The notes: generated from the letters alone by a model not told the origin. 64,000 nucleotides of DNA from an uncultured Alphaproteobacteria bacterium (GCA_902618015.1 CACMYX010000003.1:120001-184000); one strand, 5' to 3'. Positions 28,201-37,673 are shown, counted from the first letter of the stretch. Numbers and translations are program-made.

Positions 28201-28559
28201 TGATTTTTCTAGCGTTTATTATTATTCCAATAATTGAAATAAGCATCTTTATAACAATAGGTTCTAATATTGGTATTTTAAATACAATCGCGATTATATT
28301 GACCACAGCTCTTGTAGGGATCTTTCTTGTTCGAAGACAAGGAATTAAATTATTATTTGATGCGCAAAAAAATTTATCTCAAGGAGTTATGCCAACTGAA
28401 GAAATAAAAGGAGGTATATTTTTATTGGTATCAGGTTTACTATTAATTACTCCAGGATTTTTTACTGATTGTATTGGATTTTCAGTTTTTTTAAAACCAG
28501 TTCAAAATTTCATTGCAATACAAGCAAAAAAATATTTTAACTCACGTATTCATTATTAG
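28200..28559 (+). CDS. fxsA: FxsA-family membrane protein
   Basis: 119 residues. Starts with GTG in a TAGTG overlap with the preceding stop. Two to three hydrophobic segments carry the family blocks PIIEISIFITIGSNIG, GIFLVRRQGIKLLFDAQKNLSQG and LLLITPGFFTDCIGF. FxsA is a cytoplasmic membrane protein known to relieve F-plasmid exclusion of phage T7; its normal role is unclear. The end overlaps the convergent DapA-family gene by 18 bp. Confidence 0.88.
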   Translation: MIFLAFIIIPIIEISIFITIGSNIGILNTIAIILTTALVGIFLVRRQGIKLLFDAQKNLSQGVMPTEEIKGGIFLLVSGLLLITPGFFTDCIGFSVFLKPVQNFIAIQAKKYFNSRIHY

Positions 28560-29471
28560 AGGTTCTATTTTATTGACTTGCTCTTTAAGTAGTAAAACCA
28601 ATTTATTATTTTCAGGATTATCTATATGTTTTAATGGCGGTAATATGTTATTCCAATCAGGAATATTATCTACAATTGAAAAGTAAGCTTTCATAAGACT
28701 AATTGGCTCAAAAGATGTTAAAGTTGTCCTAATTTCTGATTGTAGATTTTGTAAGTCATTAAAATTTTTAATTTTATTTTCATTCTTAAAATTCTTCAAA
28801 ATAAAGCACAATAATTTTCCTGATACATTTGTTCCAGCAGTTATGGCCCCTGCACCTCCCCTTCTTACAACATTAAGAGCCAATGAGTCATGTCCACAAA
28901 AAACAGCAAAATCATTAAAATACTTAATCATTTTTAACATATTATCATAGTCTCCACTTGAGTCTTTTAAACCAACAACATTATTTGGGTAAAGTTTCAA
29001 TAGAGTTTCAATTATTTTAAAATTAATAGGTACAAAGGTGTTTTGAGGAATATGATAAAGTATATACTGGAAGTCTTGGTCCTCTACACTTTCAATAATT
29101 TTTCTATAGTAAGTGATTACTCCTTCATCTGAAACATTTTTATAAAAGAATGGAGGTAAGATTAAAACTGCTCTTACATTCATTTTTGAAGCATATTGAG
29201 TCATTTTAATTGCATCATTTAGAGAACTTGATCCAGTTCCTGGAATCAAAACTTTTGGGTCAATTCTGTTATCTATTAAAAACTCTATATTATTTTTTTT
29301 TTCAATTAGACTAAATGAATTAGCTTCACCTGTAGTGCCAAAAATTGCGAGCCCATCATGACCTTGTCTCATGAGATGTTGGCAGTGACGCAAATAAAGA
29401 TCCTGATTTATTGTAAAATCTTTTTTTACAGGAGTTAAAGATGCACTGAAAACTCCATTTATTTTAAGCAT
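28542..29471 (-). CDS. DapA-family aldolase (dihydrodipicolinate synthase-like)
   Basis: 309 residues, TIM barrel. FGTTGEANSFS holds the pyruvate-binding Thr pair, ILYHIPQNT the catalytic Tyr, and VGLKDSSGD the Schiff-base Lys. The family includes lysine-pathway DapA, N-acetylneuraminate lyase, KDG aldolase and others. No lysine genes are next to it, and the sequence (YHIPQNTFVP rather than YNVPGRT) departs from true DapA, so a catabolic aldolase is more likely. It overlaps uppP by eight bases. Confidence 0.82.
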   Translation of the reverse strand: MLKINGVFSASLTPVKKDFTINQDLYLRHCQHLMRQGHDGLAIFGTTGEANSFSLIEKKNNIEFLIDNRIDPKVLIPGTGSSSLNDAIKMTQYASKMNVRAVLILPPFFYKNVSDEGVITYYRKIIESVEDQDFQYILYHIPQNTFVPINFKIIETLLKLYPNNVVGLKDSSGDYDNMLKMIKYFNDFAVFCGHDSLALNVVRRGGAGAITAGTNVSGKLLCFILKNFKNENKIKNFNDLQNLQSEIRTTLTSFEPISLMKAYFSIVDNIPDWNNILPPLKHIDNPENNKLVLLLKEQVNKIEPLIMNT

Positions 29472-30249
29472 AAAAGTATAATAATATAAAACCTAAAATA
29501 ACTCTATAAATAATAAATATATTGAATGTGTATCTTTGTATTATCTGCATCATGATGTTAATTGACAATAGTGCAGTAATAAATGCAATAATTGCAGCAA
29601 ATAATGACTTGTATAAATCAATATTTACCTCAGCACTGATCATTAAATCTAAACTTGTTAAAACTAAAGATGCTAAAATAATGGGAATGGATAAAAGCAT
29701 TGAAAATATAGCTGCAGATGATCTATCAAAGCCTAAAAAACGTGCTCCAGTAATTGTAACACCTGCTCTACTTGCCCCAGGTATAAAAGCTAAAACTTGA
29801 AAAATACCAATGATAAAGGCCTGGGTATAACTCATTTTGTTCCAGGAAGAAATTTTTATTTTAAAATGATCTGCTACAAATAATAATGCAGCAAATACAA
29901 CACTTGACACTGCAACAACTTTGATATCTCGTAAATATAATTGAATAAAATCAAAAATAAAAAATCCAACCATAACTGCAGGTATTGTTGCAATAATAAT
30001 TTTTATTAAATTATCATTTTGTGTAAACTGAAAAGAAAAAAAATTCTTAAGTAGTGCTGTAATATGTGATCTTAGATAAATTATAACTGCTAATAATGTT
30101 CCAAAATGCACAGCAACATCAGTAAAGAGACCTTGATCTTGCCAAATCGTTAATTCTGATACAAGAACTAAATGCCCAGAAGAACTAATTGGCAAAAATT
30201 CAGTAAAACCTTGGACAATGCCAATAATAAAATATTGAAGCTCAAACAT
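29464..30249 (-). CDS. uppP: Undecaprenyl-diphosphatase
   Basis: 261 residues, about seven to eight membrane spans. GFTEFLPISSSGHLVL near the N-terminus and FIPGASRAGVTI in the middle are the two catalytic motifs of UppP/BacA. It recycles the lipid carrier of peptidoglycan and O-antigen synthesis by removing one phosphate. The name bacA is also used for this enzyme, but it is unrelated to the SbmA/BacA transporter nearby. The ATG overlaps the sbcB stop. Confidence 0.95.
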   Translation of the reverse strand: MFELQYFIIGIVQGFTEFLPISSSGHLVLVSELTIWQDQGLFTDVAVHFGTLLAVIIYLRSHITALLKNFFSFQFTQNDNLIKIIIATIPAVMVGFFIFDFIQLYLRDIKVVAVSSVVFAALLFVADHFKIKISSWNKMSYTQAFIIGIFQVLAFIPGASRAGVTITGARFLGFDRSSAAIFSMLLSIPIILASLVLTSLDLMISAEVNIDLYKSLFAAIIAFITALLSINIMMQIIQRYTFNIFIIYRVILGFILLYFYA

Positions 30250-31760
30250 TAACCAAAGATTATTTTGCTCAGCTCTTTACCACTAGGAAGAGGTTCAGCA
30301 TTTTTATTAGAAAAATATTTCTCCATAAAATTTAAATAAATATTGTAATCTTTTAATATTTGCATTTTTTGAGCTTTATTTTCATCAACACTGTCTTCCA
30401 TTTTAACTAATTCCGTATCAGTTTGAGACATTGCTTCAGGTATCGTCGTAAATGGTCTTTCTTGGTTAATAACTAACCTTTCATGTAATTCTCGGTGAAC
30501 TATTTTAAAATCTTCTTTTGATAAAGTTTTTGGACTTTCATCAAATATAAGTCTTTTTAAAATAAAGTTTGCTCTTGGATCTTTAATTGAAAGAGCAATT
30601 TTATATTTTTCATTCCAGTCATTCTGTTCATGAAATTTTGCTATTTCTGTTGATTGTTTAAAATCAAGAAAGGCATTTGCTGCACTTTCAGGAAATACAT
30701 TGTCTTGAGATTTTTCATCTTCTTTTTCAATACGTCTATCAATCTCCATTAGTTTAAACTTGTCTGCTAAATCTTTATTTTTAAAAACTATTTTTGCTCT
30801 TTCATTCAGTACATCTGAACCAATCTCATCATATGGCTCATAATTAGAAGCAATCTTACCTGGTAAAATAATAGGATGCTGATTGGTAATAACGTATCTA
30901 TTTTTTCTTTTGATAAGTTTTTTAAATTCTTCAGAATTAGCTTCTAGTAACGGTGTTGGATCATAAGCTAAATCAATTGTGTGAAACCAACCATTATATT
31001 GAGATTCACATACCATTGACAAAGCTTGAAGTTTTATTCTTCCTCCAAAACTTGTCATAAAACAAAATCCTTTATTTTTATTTATATATTCTATGGCATC
31101 ATCTTTACTCATTGTCATTTGAAGTTGTTTCCAATTAGTTGTGTCTGCTTCGTTAATATATTTTGTCAGGGCAATTGATGTCTTAACATCAGAAAATGCA
31201 TCATGAGCAAACTCAACAGGCAAGTTGTTCATTTCCGCAATTTTTTCTAATTTAAAACTAGGATTACCTCTCTCTGTTAAAGGTGTTTTTATACTTGATG
31301 GGTTAATGGCATATAAACCTCTCGCTAAATTTAATGTATCGCCCCTACTCTTTCTTGTTACATAAGGATAAAACATATGACTAAACAAATTGTATTCGAG
31401 AACTGATTCATCAAACTCTATTATGTTGTGTCCTATAAAAGTAGAACTTGGATCATCTTTTTTCCATTCATCAAAAGTTTCATTAATTTTTTTCATTAAT
31501 TCGTAAGATGATTGAGGGGCATCAAGTGCCTCTCTCATACCTTTGAGCGTTGTTATTAATGCACCAGGTTGAGAAATTACTGATGTTCGAGGTCTGCAGA
31601 ACTCATTCATATTTTGATTTGTTTGATTTAACTTAGAGTCAGTAACTATTGCAGCAATTTGCATTATCTGCTCCCATTTTGGAGTAGTACCAAAGGCAGT
31701 TGGATATTCTTTCTTACCTCTTCCTGATGTTTCTAAATCGTAAAATATATATTTTGACAC
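30249..31760 (-). CDS. sbcB: Exodeoxyribonuclease I
   Basis: 503 residues. The DEDD exonuclease domain starts with FYDLETSGRG (DxE), has FIGHNIIEFDESVL and ends with EFAHDAFSDVKTSIAL (HxxxxxD). The remaining part matches the SH3-like and helical extension of ExoI (RELHERLVINQERPF). It digests single-stranded DNA 3' to 5' and acts in mismatch repair and recombination. The enzyme is best known from gammaproteobacteria, so its presence here may reflect transfer, though marine alphaproteobacteria may carry it too. Confidence 0.92.
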   Translation of the reverse strand: MSKYIFYDLETSGRGKKEYPTAFGTTPKWEQIMQIAAIVTDSKLNQTNQNMNEFCRPRTSVISQPGALITTLKGMREALDAPQSSYELMKKINETFDEWKKDDPSSTFIGHNIIEFDESVLEYNLFSHMFYPYVTRKSRGDTLNLARGLYAINPSSIKTPLTERGNPSFKLEKIAEMNNLPVEFAHDAFSDVKTSIALTKYINEADTTNWKQLQMTMSKDDAIEYINKNKGFCFMTSFGGRIKLQALSMVCESQYNGWFHTIDLAYDPTPLLEANSEEFKKLIKRKNRYVITNQHPIILPGKIASNYEPYDEIGSDVLNERAKIVFKNKDLADKFKLMEIDRRIEKEDEKSQDNVFPESAANAFLDFKQSTEIAKFHEQNDWNEKYKIALSIKDPRANFILKRLIFDESPKTLSKEDFKIVHRELHERLVINQERPFTTIPEAMSQTDTELVKMEDSVDENKAQKMQILKDYNIYLNFMEKYFSNKNAEPLPSGKELSKIIFG

Positions 31761-31792
31761 TGATAAATAACCTTATTGGTATTTATAGACTA

Positions 31793-31972
31793 TTAATTAT
31801 CTCTTTTGGACCAATAAAAATGATAGAAAATAGTAGCTGCTATGGCAACAAAAAGAGAGATAAAAGCTACATAAATTATAGTTGCGATTGCCCAGTAAGC
31901 TACAGCTATTAAAAGACCAATAGCTGTTATCCCAGCCCAAAAATAGATCAGTCTTTCTAAAAATAATTGCAT
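31793..31972 (-). CDS. Small two-span membrane protein, 59 residues
   Basis: From the ATG giving MQLFLERLIYFWAG. Two hydrophobic segments (about residues 9-28 and 30-50) and a basic end SKRDN. No family recognised. It lies between the ribokinase-family gene and sbcB, 32 bases before the sbcB start on the same strand. A TTG extension 18 bases upstream is possible. Composition is membrane-protein-like, which supports it as a gene, but it could be chance. Confidence 0.55.
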   Translation of the reverse strand: MQLFLERLIYFWAGITAIGLLIAVAYWAIATIIYVAFISLFVAIAATIFYHFYWSKRDN

Positions 31973-31993
31973 ATTGATTCTATTATACAATAA

Positions 31994-32908
31994 TTATAGA
32001 AGTTTATCAATTTCCTCTCTAGAAGGCATGGAATTTGCTGTTCCAATTTTCGTCGTAGATAAACCAGCTGTTGCACTGGCAAATTTAAGCGCATCTTTAA
32101 TATTTTTACCTTCGGTAAGTGCCGCTGCAAAACCAGCGTTAAATGCATCGCCAGCACCAGTAGTATCAACTACTGGATTAGAAAGATTAGCTATAGGTAA
32201 AGAAAATTTTTCATCATTGTTGGCAAAAAAAGCTCCTTTTTCTCCAAGAGTAATAACGACATTTTTAATTCCTTTTTCTAATAATTGAATTGCAGCTTTT
32301 TCAGCATCCTCATGAGTTTCAACATTGTGATCAACATAAAAACTTGCTTCCGTTTCATTTGGTGTAAAATAATCAATCATAGAAAATAAAGATTCATCTA
32401 TTTCTGCAGCTGGAGCAGGATTTAAAATTGTTTTTACATTTAAATTATGTGCTTTTTTTAATGCATAGGTAACGACATCCTTTGGTGCCTCTAGTTGTGT
32501 AAGAAATATACTTGAGTTTTTAATTGCTTCTTCTGCTTTATCTATATCTTCAATGGTAATTGCACCTGCTGCGCCCGGAAAAACATTAATAGCATTGGCT
32601 CCCGTTCCTTCATTTACAAGTATGCCTGCAGCACCAGTTGAATGATCTTTTGAAATAATTACATTACTATAATCAACACCAGCATTTTCATAAATCTCTG
32701 TTGCCATAGATCCAAATTGATCATCACCAATCTTTGAAATAAAAAAAGTTTTTGAACCAGCCTTAGCTGCAGCTACAGCTTGGTTTGATCCTTTGCCACC
32801 AGGACCAATAACAAAATTTTTACCAAGAATAGTTTCTCCCTCAACAGGAATTTTTTCTCCAAAAAAAACGAGATCAGCAACAAAAATACCAAGAATACTA
32901 ATCGACAT
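31994..32908 (-). CDS. rbsK: PfkB-family sugar kinase (ribokinase or deoxyribokinase)
   Basis: 304 residues. GPGGKGSNQAVAAAKAG near residue 32 is the first PfkB signature, and NPVVDTTGAGDAFNAGFAAAL the second, with the catalytic Asp in GAGD. It phosphorylates ribose or a close sugar at O5. Because deoC and an aldehyde dehydrogenase lie in the same operon, 2-deoxyribose is a plausible substrate; sequence alone cannot separate RbsK from DeoK. The gene follows the mutarotase by two bases. Confidence 0.88.
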   Translation of the reverse strand: MSISILGIFVADLVFFGEKIPVEGETILGKNFVIGPGGKGSNQAVAAAKAGSKTFFISKIGDDQFGSMATEIYENAGVDYSNVIISKDHSTGAAGILVNEGTGANAINVFPGAAGAITIEDIDKAEEAIKNSSIFLTQLEAPKDVVTYALKKAHNLNVKTILNPAPAAEIDESLFSMIDYFTPNETEASFYVDHNVETHEDAEKAAIQLLEKGIKNVVITLGEKGAFFANNDEKFSLPIANLSNPVVDTTGAGDAFNAGFAAALTEGKNIKDALKFASATAGLSTTKIGTANSMPSREEIDKLL

Positions 32909-32910
32909 AA

Positions 32911-33369
32911 TTATTTATCGATTATCCAAACAGTACCATCTGGTTTAATAACACCTTTTGTTAAAATAAAATTACAGTAAGGTCGTCTTTCACTTGTTGT
33001 AATATAGGCATAGGTTGATCTTGATTGCTTATAAAATTCTTGTCTTTCGTATGAACCTATTTTCCAATGATCACCTGATACTTCCTTAATTGCATCAATT
33101 ACTTCTTTATTAGCGTCATTAATTTCATTTGGTTGATTATCAACTTCCATTCGGTGAACGGCAGAGTCTACAAAGCTGTCTAATGGAAAAACAGATAAGA
33201 CAGCTCTCATAACAGTTGTCATATCAAGGCCGTCTAATCGGTGAACTCTATTATGATTTGAGTGAGCAGGATAATTAATATCGGATATAACGAGTCTATC
33301 GCCGTGACCCATTTCTCGCAGTGTTTTTAATATATCAGGACTTAAAATAGGATCGACGTTAATTAACAT
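32911..33369 (-). CDS. RbsD/FucU-type sugar mutarotase
   Basis: 152 residues. LREMGHGDRLVISDINYPAHS contains the family's catalytic His and Asp, and the C-terminal RPYCNFILTKGVI has the conserved Tyr. RbsD/FucU proteins speed the conversion between pyranose, furanose or anomeric forms of ribose or fucose so that the kinase gets the right form. This one is closer to FucU in length and in the HS/Y residues. It lies between the aldehyde dehydrogenase and the kinase. Confidence 0.85.
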   Translation of the reverse strand: MLINVDPILSPDILKTLREMGHGDRLVISDINYPAHSNHNRVHRLDGLDMTTVMRAVLSVFPLDSFVDSAVHRMEVDNQPNEINDANKEVIDAIKEVSGDHWKIGSYERQEFYKQSRSTYAYITTSERRPYCNFILTKGVIKPDGTVWIIDK

Positions 33370-33381
33370 ATTATTAGTATA

Positions 33382-35742
33382 TCACTCTCCGTATGGGATC
33401 CAAATATTTTTTACTTGTGTACTTTGATATAAAAACTCCTTTAAGAAATCTTCTTCTTTCGAAGACCAATCAAGATTTTTTGATTGTGGACACCAACTTC
33501 TCTTTAAATTTGAAGTTGTACTCTGAATAACCTTCAGACGCTCATTATTATTTTCACTAAAATACCAAATACCATCGATATTCTCATGTTCTGCTAAGAT
33601 TTTATTCAAACTATTTTGTTTAGTTGTAAGGATGTTAATATAACCAGCTGGAACATCAGAGGTTTCAAGTAGTTGATATAATTCTGTTGCTAAAAGAGAC
33701 GTATTTTGACCTGGAACAATAATACTAGCGTTCCCTGCTGCAAAATTTGCTCCTAATGTTGTAATTAAACTTAAAAGAGGAAAATCATCATTTAAAATAT
33801 TTGCCACAACCCCAATTGGCTCTTTAACGGCTAGTGTTAAACCTCTTATAGGAGGATTATGAATAGATCCTTCAAACTTATCAGCCATAGCACCATAATA
33901 AAATAATCTTTCAATTGATTGATCAAATTCTTTTTCGGCATCTTTTTGTGAAATACCAATTAGAGATGATAGTAAACTAGAAAAGGTATTTTTTCGGTCT
34001 TGTAAATTTTCAGCTAAGTAATAAAGAATTTGAGCTCTATTAAAGTTTGTGGAGGATTGGCTAACTGCTTTCGAAGCAACCTCGACTGTATCTCTTACAT
34101 CTTTTCGATTTGCGTTTGGAACATCACAAATAAAATTATTATGAGCATCATAAGAGGAAAAGGAATAACCACTATCAGGTCTTTTTTGCTTCCCTCCGAT
34201 ATATAATTTTGGTGTTCTATCGATAGCATTAGATGATTTACCTTTAGATGATTTTTTTCCTCTTTTTAACTTAGAAAGAGGAAGTGGTAATTTTGAATAT
34301 GCTCTAATACCCTCTGATCCGCCTTCCCTTCCAAAACCACTTTCTTTGTATCCTCCAAAACCACAGGCAGCATCAAATAAGTTTGTAGAATTTATCCAAA
34401 TGACTCCAGCTTTTACTTTTGGAGCAATATCTAAAGCTAAGTTAATATTTTCAGACCAAATACTTGCCGCAAGTCCGTATGGAGTGTTATTGGCAATGGA
34501 TACAGCTTCACTCGGTGTTCTAAATGTCATTGTTGTCAAAACTGGTCCAAATATTTCTACTTGAGCAATAAAAGATGACGGTGTTACATTTGTAAATAAA
34601 GATGGAGGATAAAATAAACCATTTGTTGGACATGACCATGAAGGTTGCCATAATTTATTTCCATCCTTTTGTGCTTTATTTACTAAAGAATTAATTTTTT
34701 TAAGTTGGACTGGTGCAACTATAGCGCCAATATCAATAGACTTATCTAATGGATCACCAACACGAAGTTTTTCCATTCTTTTCTTAAGTTTTTGGATAAA
34801 TTTTTTCTCAATACTTTCTTGTACTAATAGTCTTGATCCAGCACAACATACTTGACCTTGGTTAAACCAAATCGCATCAACAACACCTTCTACTGAGCTA
34901 TCTAAATCAGCATCTTCAAAAACAATAAAAGGTGATTTGCCACCAAGTTCCATTGTCATTTTTTTATCTGGGTTAGTATTTGTTTGAATTATTTTCTTTC
35001 CAACTTCAGTTGATCCCGTAAAGGCAATTTTTTTAATATCTTTATGTGATGTTATATATTCACCAGTAGAACCATCTCCCGTAAGAATATTAATTACACC
35101 TTGTGGAATTTTAGCTTTTTCACAAAGTTCAGCAAAATAAAGTGCTGTTAAAGAAGTATATTCTGCAGGCTTTAAGACTACTGTATTTCCAAGAGCAATT
35201 GCGGGAGCAATTTTCCACGCTAACATTAATAATGGAAAGTTCCACGGTATAATTTGCCCAACAACACCAATAGAGTTATCAGAATTATTAGTATTCCTCG
35301 CAGCCCACCCTGCATGATAATAAAAATGTCTAGCAACAAGTGGAATATCTATATCTCTTGTTTCACGTATTGGTTTACCATTATCAATGGTCTCTAAAAC
35401 AGAAATAAATCTTGAATTTTTTTGTATTAGACGTGCGAGAGCATATAAATATTTTGATCGATCAAAAGATGAAAGTTTTGACCATTTGATATGAGCTTTT
35501 TTTGCAGCACTGACTGCAGCATTTACATCTTTTTTTGAAGCAACAGATAATGTCGCAATTTTTTTATTTGTGGAAGGATTTATTATATTTAATTTTTTTG
35601 AGCTAAATGATTTTACAAACTTTCCATTTATAAAAATATTATTTGGATTTTTTAAATTTTTAATCCAATTTGTAACTTCCTTGCTATCTTCTGGTGCTGG
35701 TCCATAAGTTATATTTTGAAAATTTTTAATAACTTTATCCAT
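33382..35742 (-). CDS. Aldehyde dehydrogenase with a second, truncated ALDH unit fused C-terminally
   Basis: 786 residues. The first 480 form a complete NAD(P)-dependent ALDH: IIPWNFPLLMLAWKIAPAIALGN, FTGSTEVGK, MELGGKSPFIVFEDADLD with the general base Glu, and FNQGQVCCAGSR with the catalytic Cys. A Lys/Ser-rich linker (about 485-510) follows. The last 280 residues repeat only the coenzyme-binding half of an ALDH (EPIGVVANILNDDFPLLSLITTLGANFAAGNASIIV) and lack a catalytic Cys. Long ALDHs of this kind occur beside deoC in other alphaproteobacteria. It would oxidise the acetaldehyde made by DeoC. Confidence 0.88.
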   Translation of the reverse strand: MDKVIKNFQNITYGPAPEDSKEVTNWIKNLKNPNNIFINGKFVKSFSSKKLNIINPSTNKKIATLSVASKKDVNAAVSAAKKAHIKWSKLSSFDRSKYLYALARLIQKNSRFISVLETIDNGKPIRETRDIDIPLVARHFYYHAGWAARNTNNSDNSIGVVGQIIPWNFPLLMLAWKIAPAIALGNTVVLKPAEYTSLTALYFAELCEKAKIPQGVINILTGDGSTGEYITSHKDIKKIAFTGSTEVGKKIIQTNTNPDKKMTMELGGKSPFIVFEDADLDSSVEGVVDAIWFNQGQVCCAGSRLLVQESIEKKFIQKLKKRMEKLRVGDPLDKSIDIGAIVAPVQLKKINSLVNKAQKDGNKLWQPSWSCPTNGLFYPPSLFTNVTPSSFIAQVEIFGPVLTTMTFRTPSEAVSIANNTPYGLAASIWSENINLALDIAPKVKAGVIWINSTNLFDAACGFGGYKESGFGREGGSEGIRAYSKLPLPLSKLKRGKKSSKGKSSNAIDRTPKLYIGGKQKRPDSGYSFSSYDAHNNFICDVPNANRKDVRDTVEVASKAVSQSSTNFNRAQILYYLAENLQDRKNTFSSLLSSLIGISQKDAEKEFDQSIERLFYYGAMADKFEGSIHNPPIRGLTLAVKEPIGVVANILNDDFPLLSLITTLGANFAAGNASIIVPGQNTSLLATELYQLLETSDVPAGYINILTTKQNSLNKILAEHENIDGIWYFSENNNERLKVIQSTTSNLKRSWCPQSKNLDWSSKEEDFLKEFLYQSTQVKNIWIPYGE

Positions 35743-35743
35743 A

Positions 35744-36691
35744 TTATCCTATTGCAAGTTTCTCTTTGTTTGCATACCTGCCACTAGTGTAGTGATAGAG
35801 TTGTCTTTCTATATCAATTAATAAACTAGAAGCACCAATTCGCAATAATTTAGGATTAACCCATTCAAATCCTAGTTCTTCTGCTACTAATATTAAAAAT
35901 TCTAAAACAGATTTGGCCGTTGATATTCCACCTGCAGGTTTAAAGCCAATTTTTTTTCCAGTTTTTGTATGAAAATCTCTAATCATTCTCAACATGACAA
36001 GACTGTTATTAAGATTTGCATTTATACTTTCTTTTCCTGTTGATGTTTTAATAAAATCGGCACCAGCCATCATACAAACCAACGAAGCTTTTGCTACATT
36101 TCGAAGAGTCTCAAGATCACCAACACCAAGAATAGCTTTTATTTTTGTTTTACCTGCAGTTTCTTTAAAACTACGAACCTCATCATATAATTTTTTCCAG
36201 TTATTTTGGAGAACATATCCTCTATTGATAACAATATCGATTTCATCAGCGCCATCTTTAATAGAGTCAGAAATTTCTTTTTTTCTTGTCGTATATGATG
36301 ATAAACCTGCAGGAAAACCCGTAGAAACTGCTGCAATTGCGATTTTGTTTTGAATAAGTTTTGTGCAATCTTTTATTAGATGATGATAGACACACACAGC
36401 TCCTACTCTTACTGCATTATTTTCTATTCCTAAATCTTGAAGAATATAATCATCAATCGGATTGAGGGCTTTATTACACAGTCTTTCAACTTTTCCAAAG
36501 GTGTCATCGCCACTTAGCGTAGTAAGATCAATTAAAGTAATAGCTTTTAACAACCAAGCGACTTGAAATTCCTTTTTTACAGTTCTTCTTTTAGTTAAGG
36601 TAGATGTTCGACGTTCTACCGCACTTAAATTAATTTGTGTATTGTTCACCCAGCTTGTATCTAAGTTATAAAATGTTTTCTTTTTCATCAA
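35744..36691 (-). CDS. deoC: Deoxyribose-phosphate aldolase
   Basis: 315 residues, somewhat longer than E. coli DERA because of an N-terminal extension of about 50 residues. KVERLCNKAL, GAVCVYHH, GADEIDIVINRG, KAILGVGDL and the Schiff-base Lys in ADFIKTSTGKE are present, then KIGFKPAGGIST. It splits 2-deoxyribose-5-phosphate to acetaldehyde and glyceraldehyde-3-phosphate. The ALDH start is one base after its stop, so the two products are made together. Confidence 0.94.
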   Translation of the reverse strand: MMKKKTFYNLDTSWVNNTQINLSAVERRTSTLTKRRTVKKEFQVAWLLKAITLIDLTTLSGDDTFGKVERLCNKALNPIDDYILQDLGIENNAVRVGAVCVYHHLIKDCTKLIQNKIAIAAVSTGFPAGLSSYTTRKKEISDSIKDGADEIDIVINRGYVLQNNWKKLYDEVRSFKETAGKTKIKAILGVGDLETLRNVAKASLVCMMAGADFIKTSTGKESINANLNNSLVMLRMIRDFHTKTGKKIGFKPAGGISTAKSVLEFLILVAEELGFEWVNPKLLRIGASSLLIDIERQLYHYTSGRYANKEKLAIG

Positions 36692-36692
36692 A

Positions 36693-37673
36693 TTAAATTT
36701 TTTCTTCTTTTATTGGTCTACTTAGTAAATTACTTAGTTCTTCTTTTAAATCATGTTGCTTATAAAGTATATTGTATACAGACTCCATTATTGGCATATC
36801 AATATTTTTATTTTGTGAAATATTATAGACTGCTTTAACTGTATAATAACCCTCTGTTACTTCTTGCGATTTTAAAAGATCTAAAAAATTATCGTATTTT
36901 GAAGAAGCTAATTTAATACCAAACTGTGTATTACGAGAATTTTTAGAGCTACAAGTTAAAATGAGATCACCAAGCCCAGATAAACCAAATAATGTATTTT
37001 TATGAGCTTTAAATTTTTTTGCATACCTTGTCATTTCTGCAAAAGATCTAGATATAAGTGCACTTTTAGCATTTTCACCTAAATTCAACCCTTCTGCAAT
37101 ACCTGCAGCTATTGCGTATATATTCTTTAACGCACCACCTATTTGCGTTCCGATTAAATCATTTGAATAATAAATTCTAAATTCTTTATTAGGTATAAGT
37201 TTAGAAATTTTATCAAAATCTTTTCTATCTTTTGTTGCAAGCGTTACTGCAGTTGGTAAACTTTGAGATACTTCATTTGAAAAAGATGGGCCTGATAAAA
37301 TACTAATTGATTTAAAAGGTATCATTTCTTGAAATACATCTGTTAAAAATTTTGATGACGATATTTCAATGCCTTTTGAACATATAACAATATGATGATT
37401 ATTATTATGTAATGATGAATCCTTAATTACCTCCCTGATGTTTTGTGTGGGTAATGTTATAAATAAAAATTTAACATTTCTAATTTCTTTCAAAGAAGTA
37501 GTAGCAGAGACATTTTCATTAAATGAACTGTATTTTAATTTTGGATTAATTTTATGTTCATTTATTGATTTAACAATTTTTTCATCTCGAGCATAAATGA
37601 TAACTTTATTATTACTTAATAATCGGGCAAGTGCACTCCCCCAAACTCCTCCGCCTAAAATTCCAATTGTCAT
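36693..37673 (-). CDS. gpsA: NAD(P)-dependent glycerol-3-phosphate dehydrogenase
   Basis: 326 residues from the ATG giving MTIGILGGGVWGSALARLL (Rossmann fold). FLFITLPTQNI, ICSKGIE, LSGPSFSNEV, GGALKNIYAIAAGIAEGLNLG with the catalytic Lys, and LSGLGDLILTCSSKNSRN are all conserved. It makes sn-glycerol-3-phosphate for phospholipids. A TTG 27 bases upstream is in frame but starts before the Rossmann strand. It is one base from deoC and probably first in the transcript that continues into deoC. Confidence 0.95.
   Translation of the reverse strand: MTIGILGGGVWGSALARLLSNNKVIIYARDEKIVKSINEHKINPKLKYSSFNENVSATTSLKEIRNVKFLFITLPTQNIREVIKDSSLHNNNHHIVICSKGIEISSSKFLTDVFQEMIPFKSISILSGPSFSNEVSQSLPTAVTLATKDRKDFDKISKLIPNKEFRIYYSNDLIGTQIGGALKNIYAIAAGIAEGLNLGENAKSALISRSFAEMTRYAKKFKAHKNTLFGLSGLGDLILTCSSKNSRNTQFGIKLASSKYDNFLDLLKSQEVTEGYYTVKAVYNISQNKNIDMPIMESVYNILYKQHDLKEELSNLLSRPIKEEKI

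Noticed and set aside
31974..32288. 104-codon open frame opposite the ribokinase gene
   Set aside because: Antisense to the conserved C-terminal PfkB signature, so explained by that gene.
35994..36353. 119-codon open frame opposite deoC
   Set aside because: Antisense to the conserved DERA core; the amino-acid pattern is that of a shadow frame with no Shine-Dalgarno sequence.
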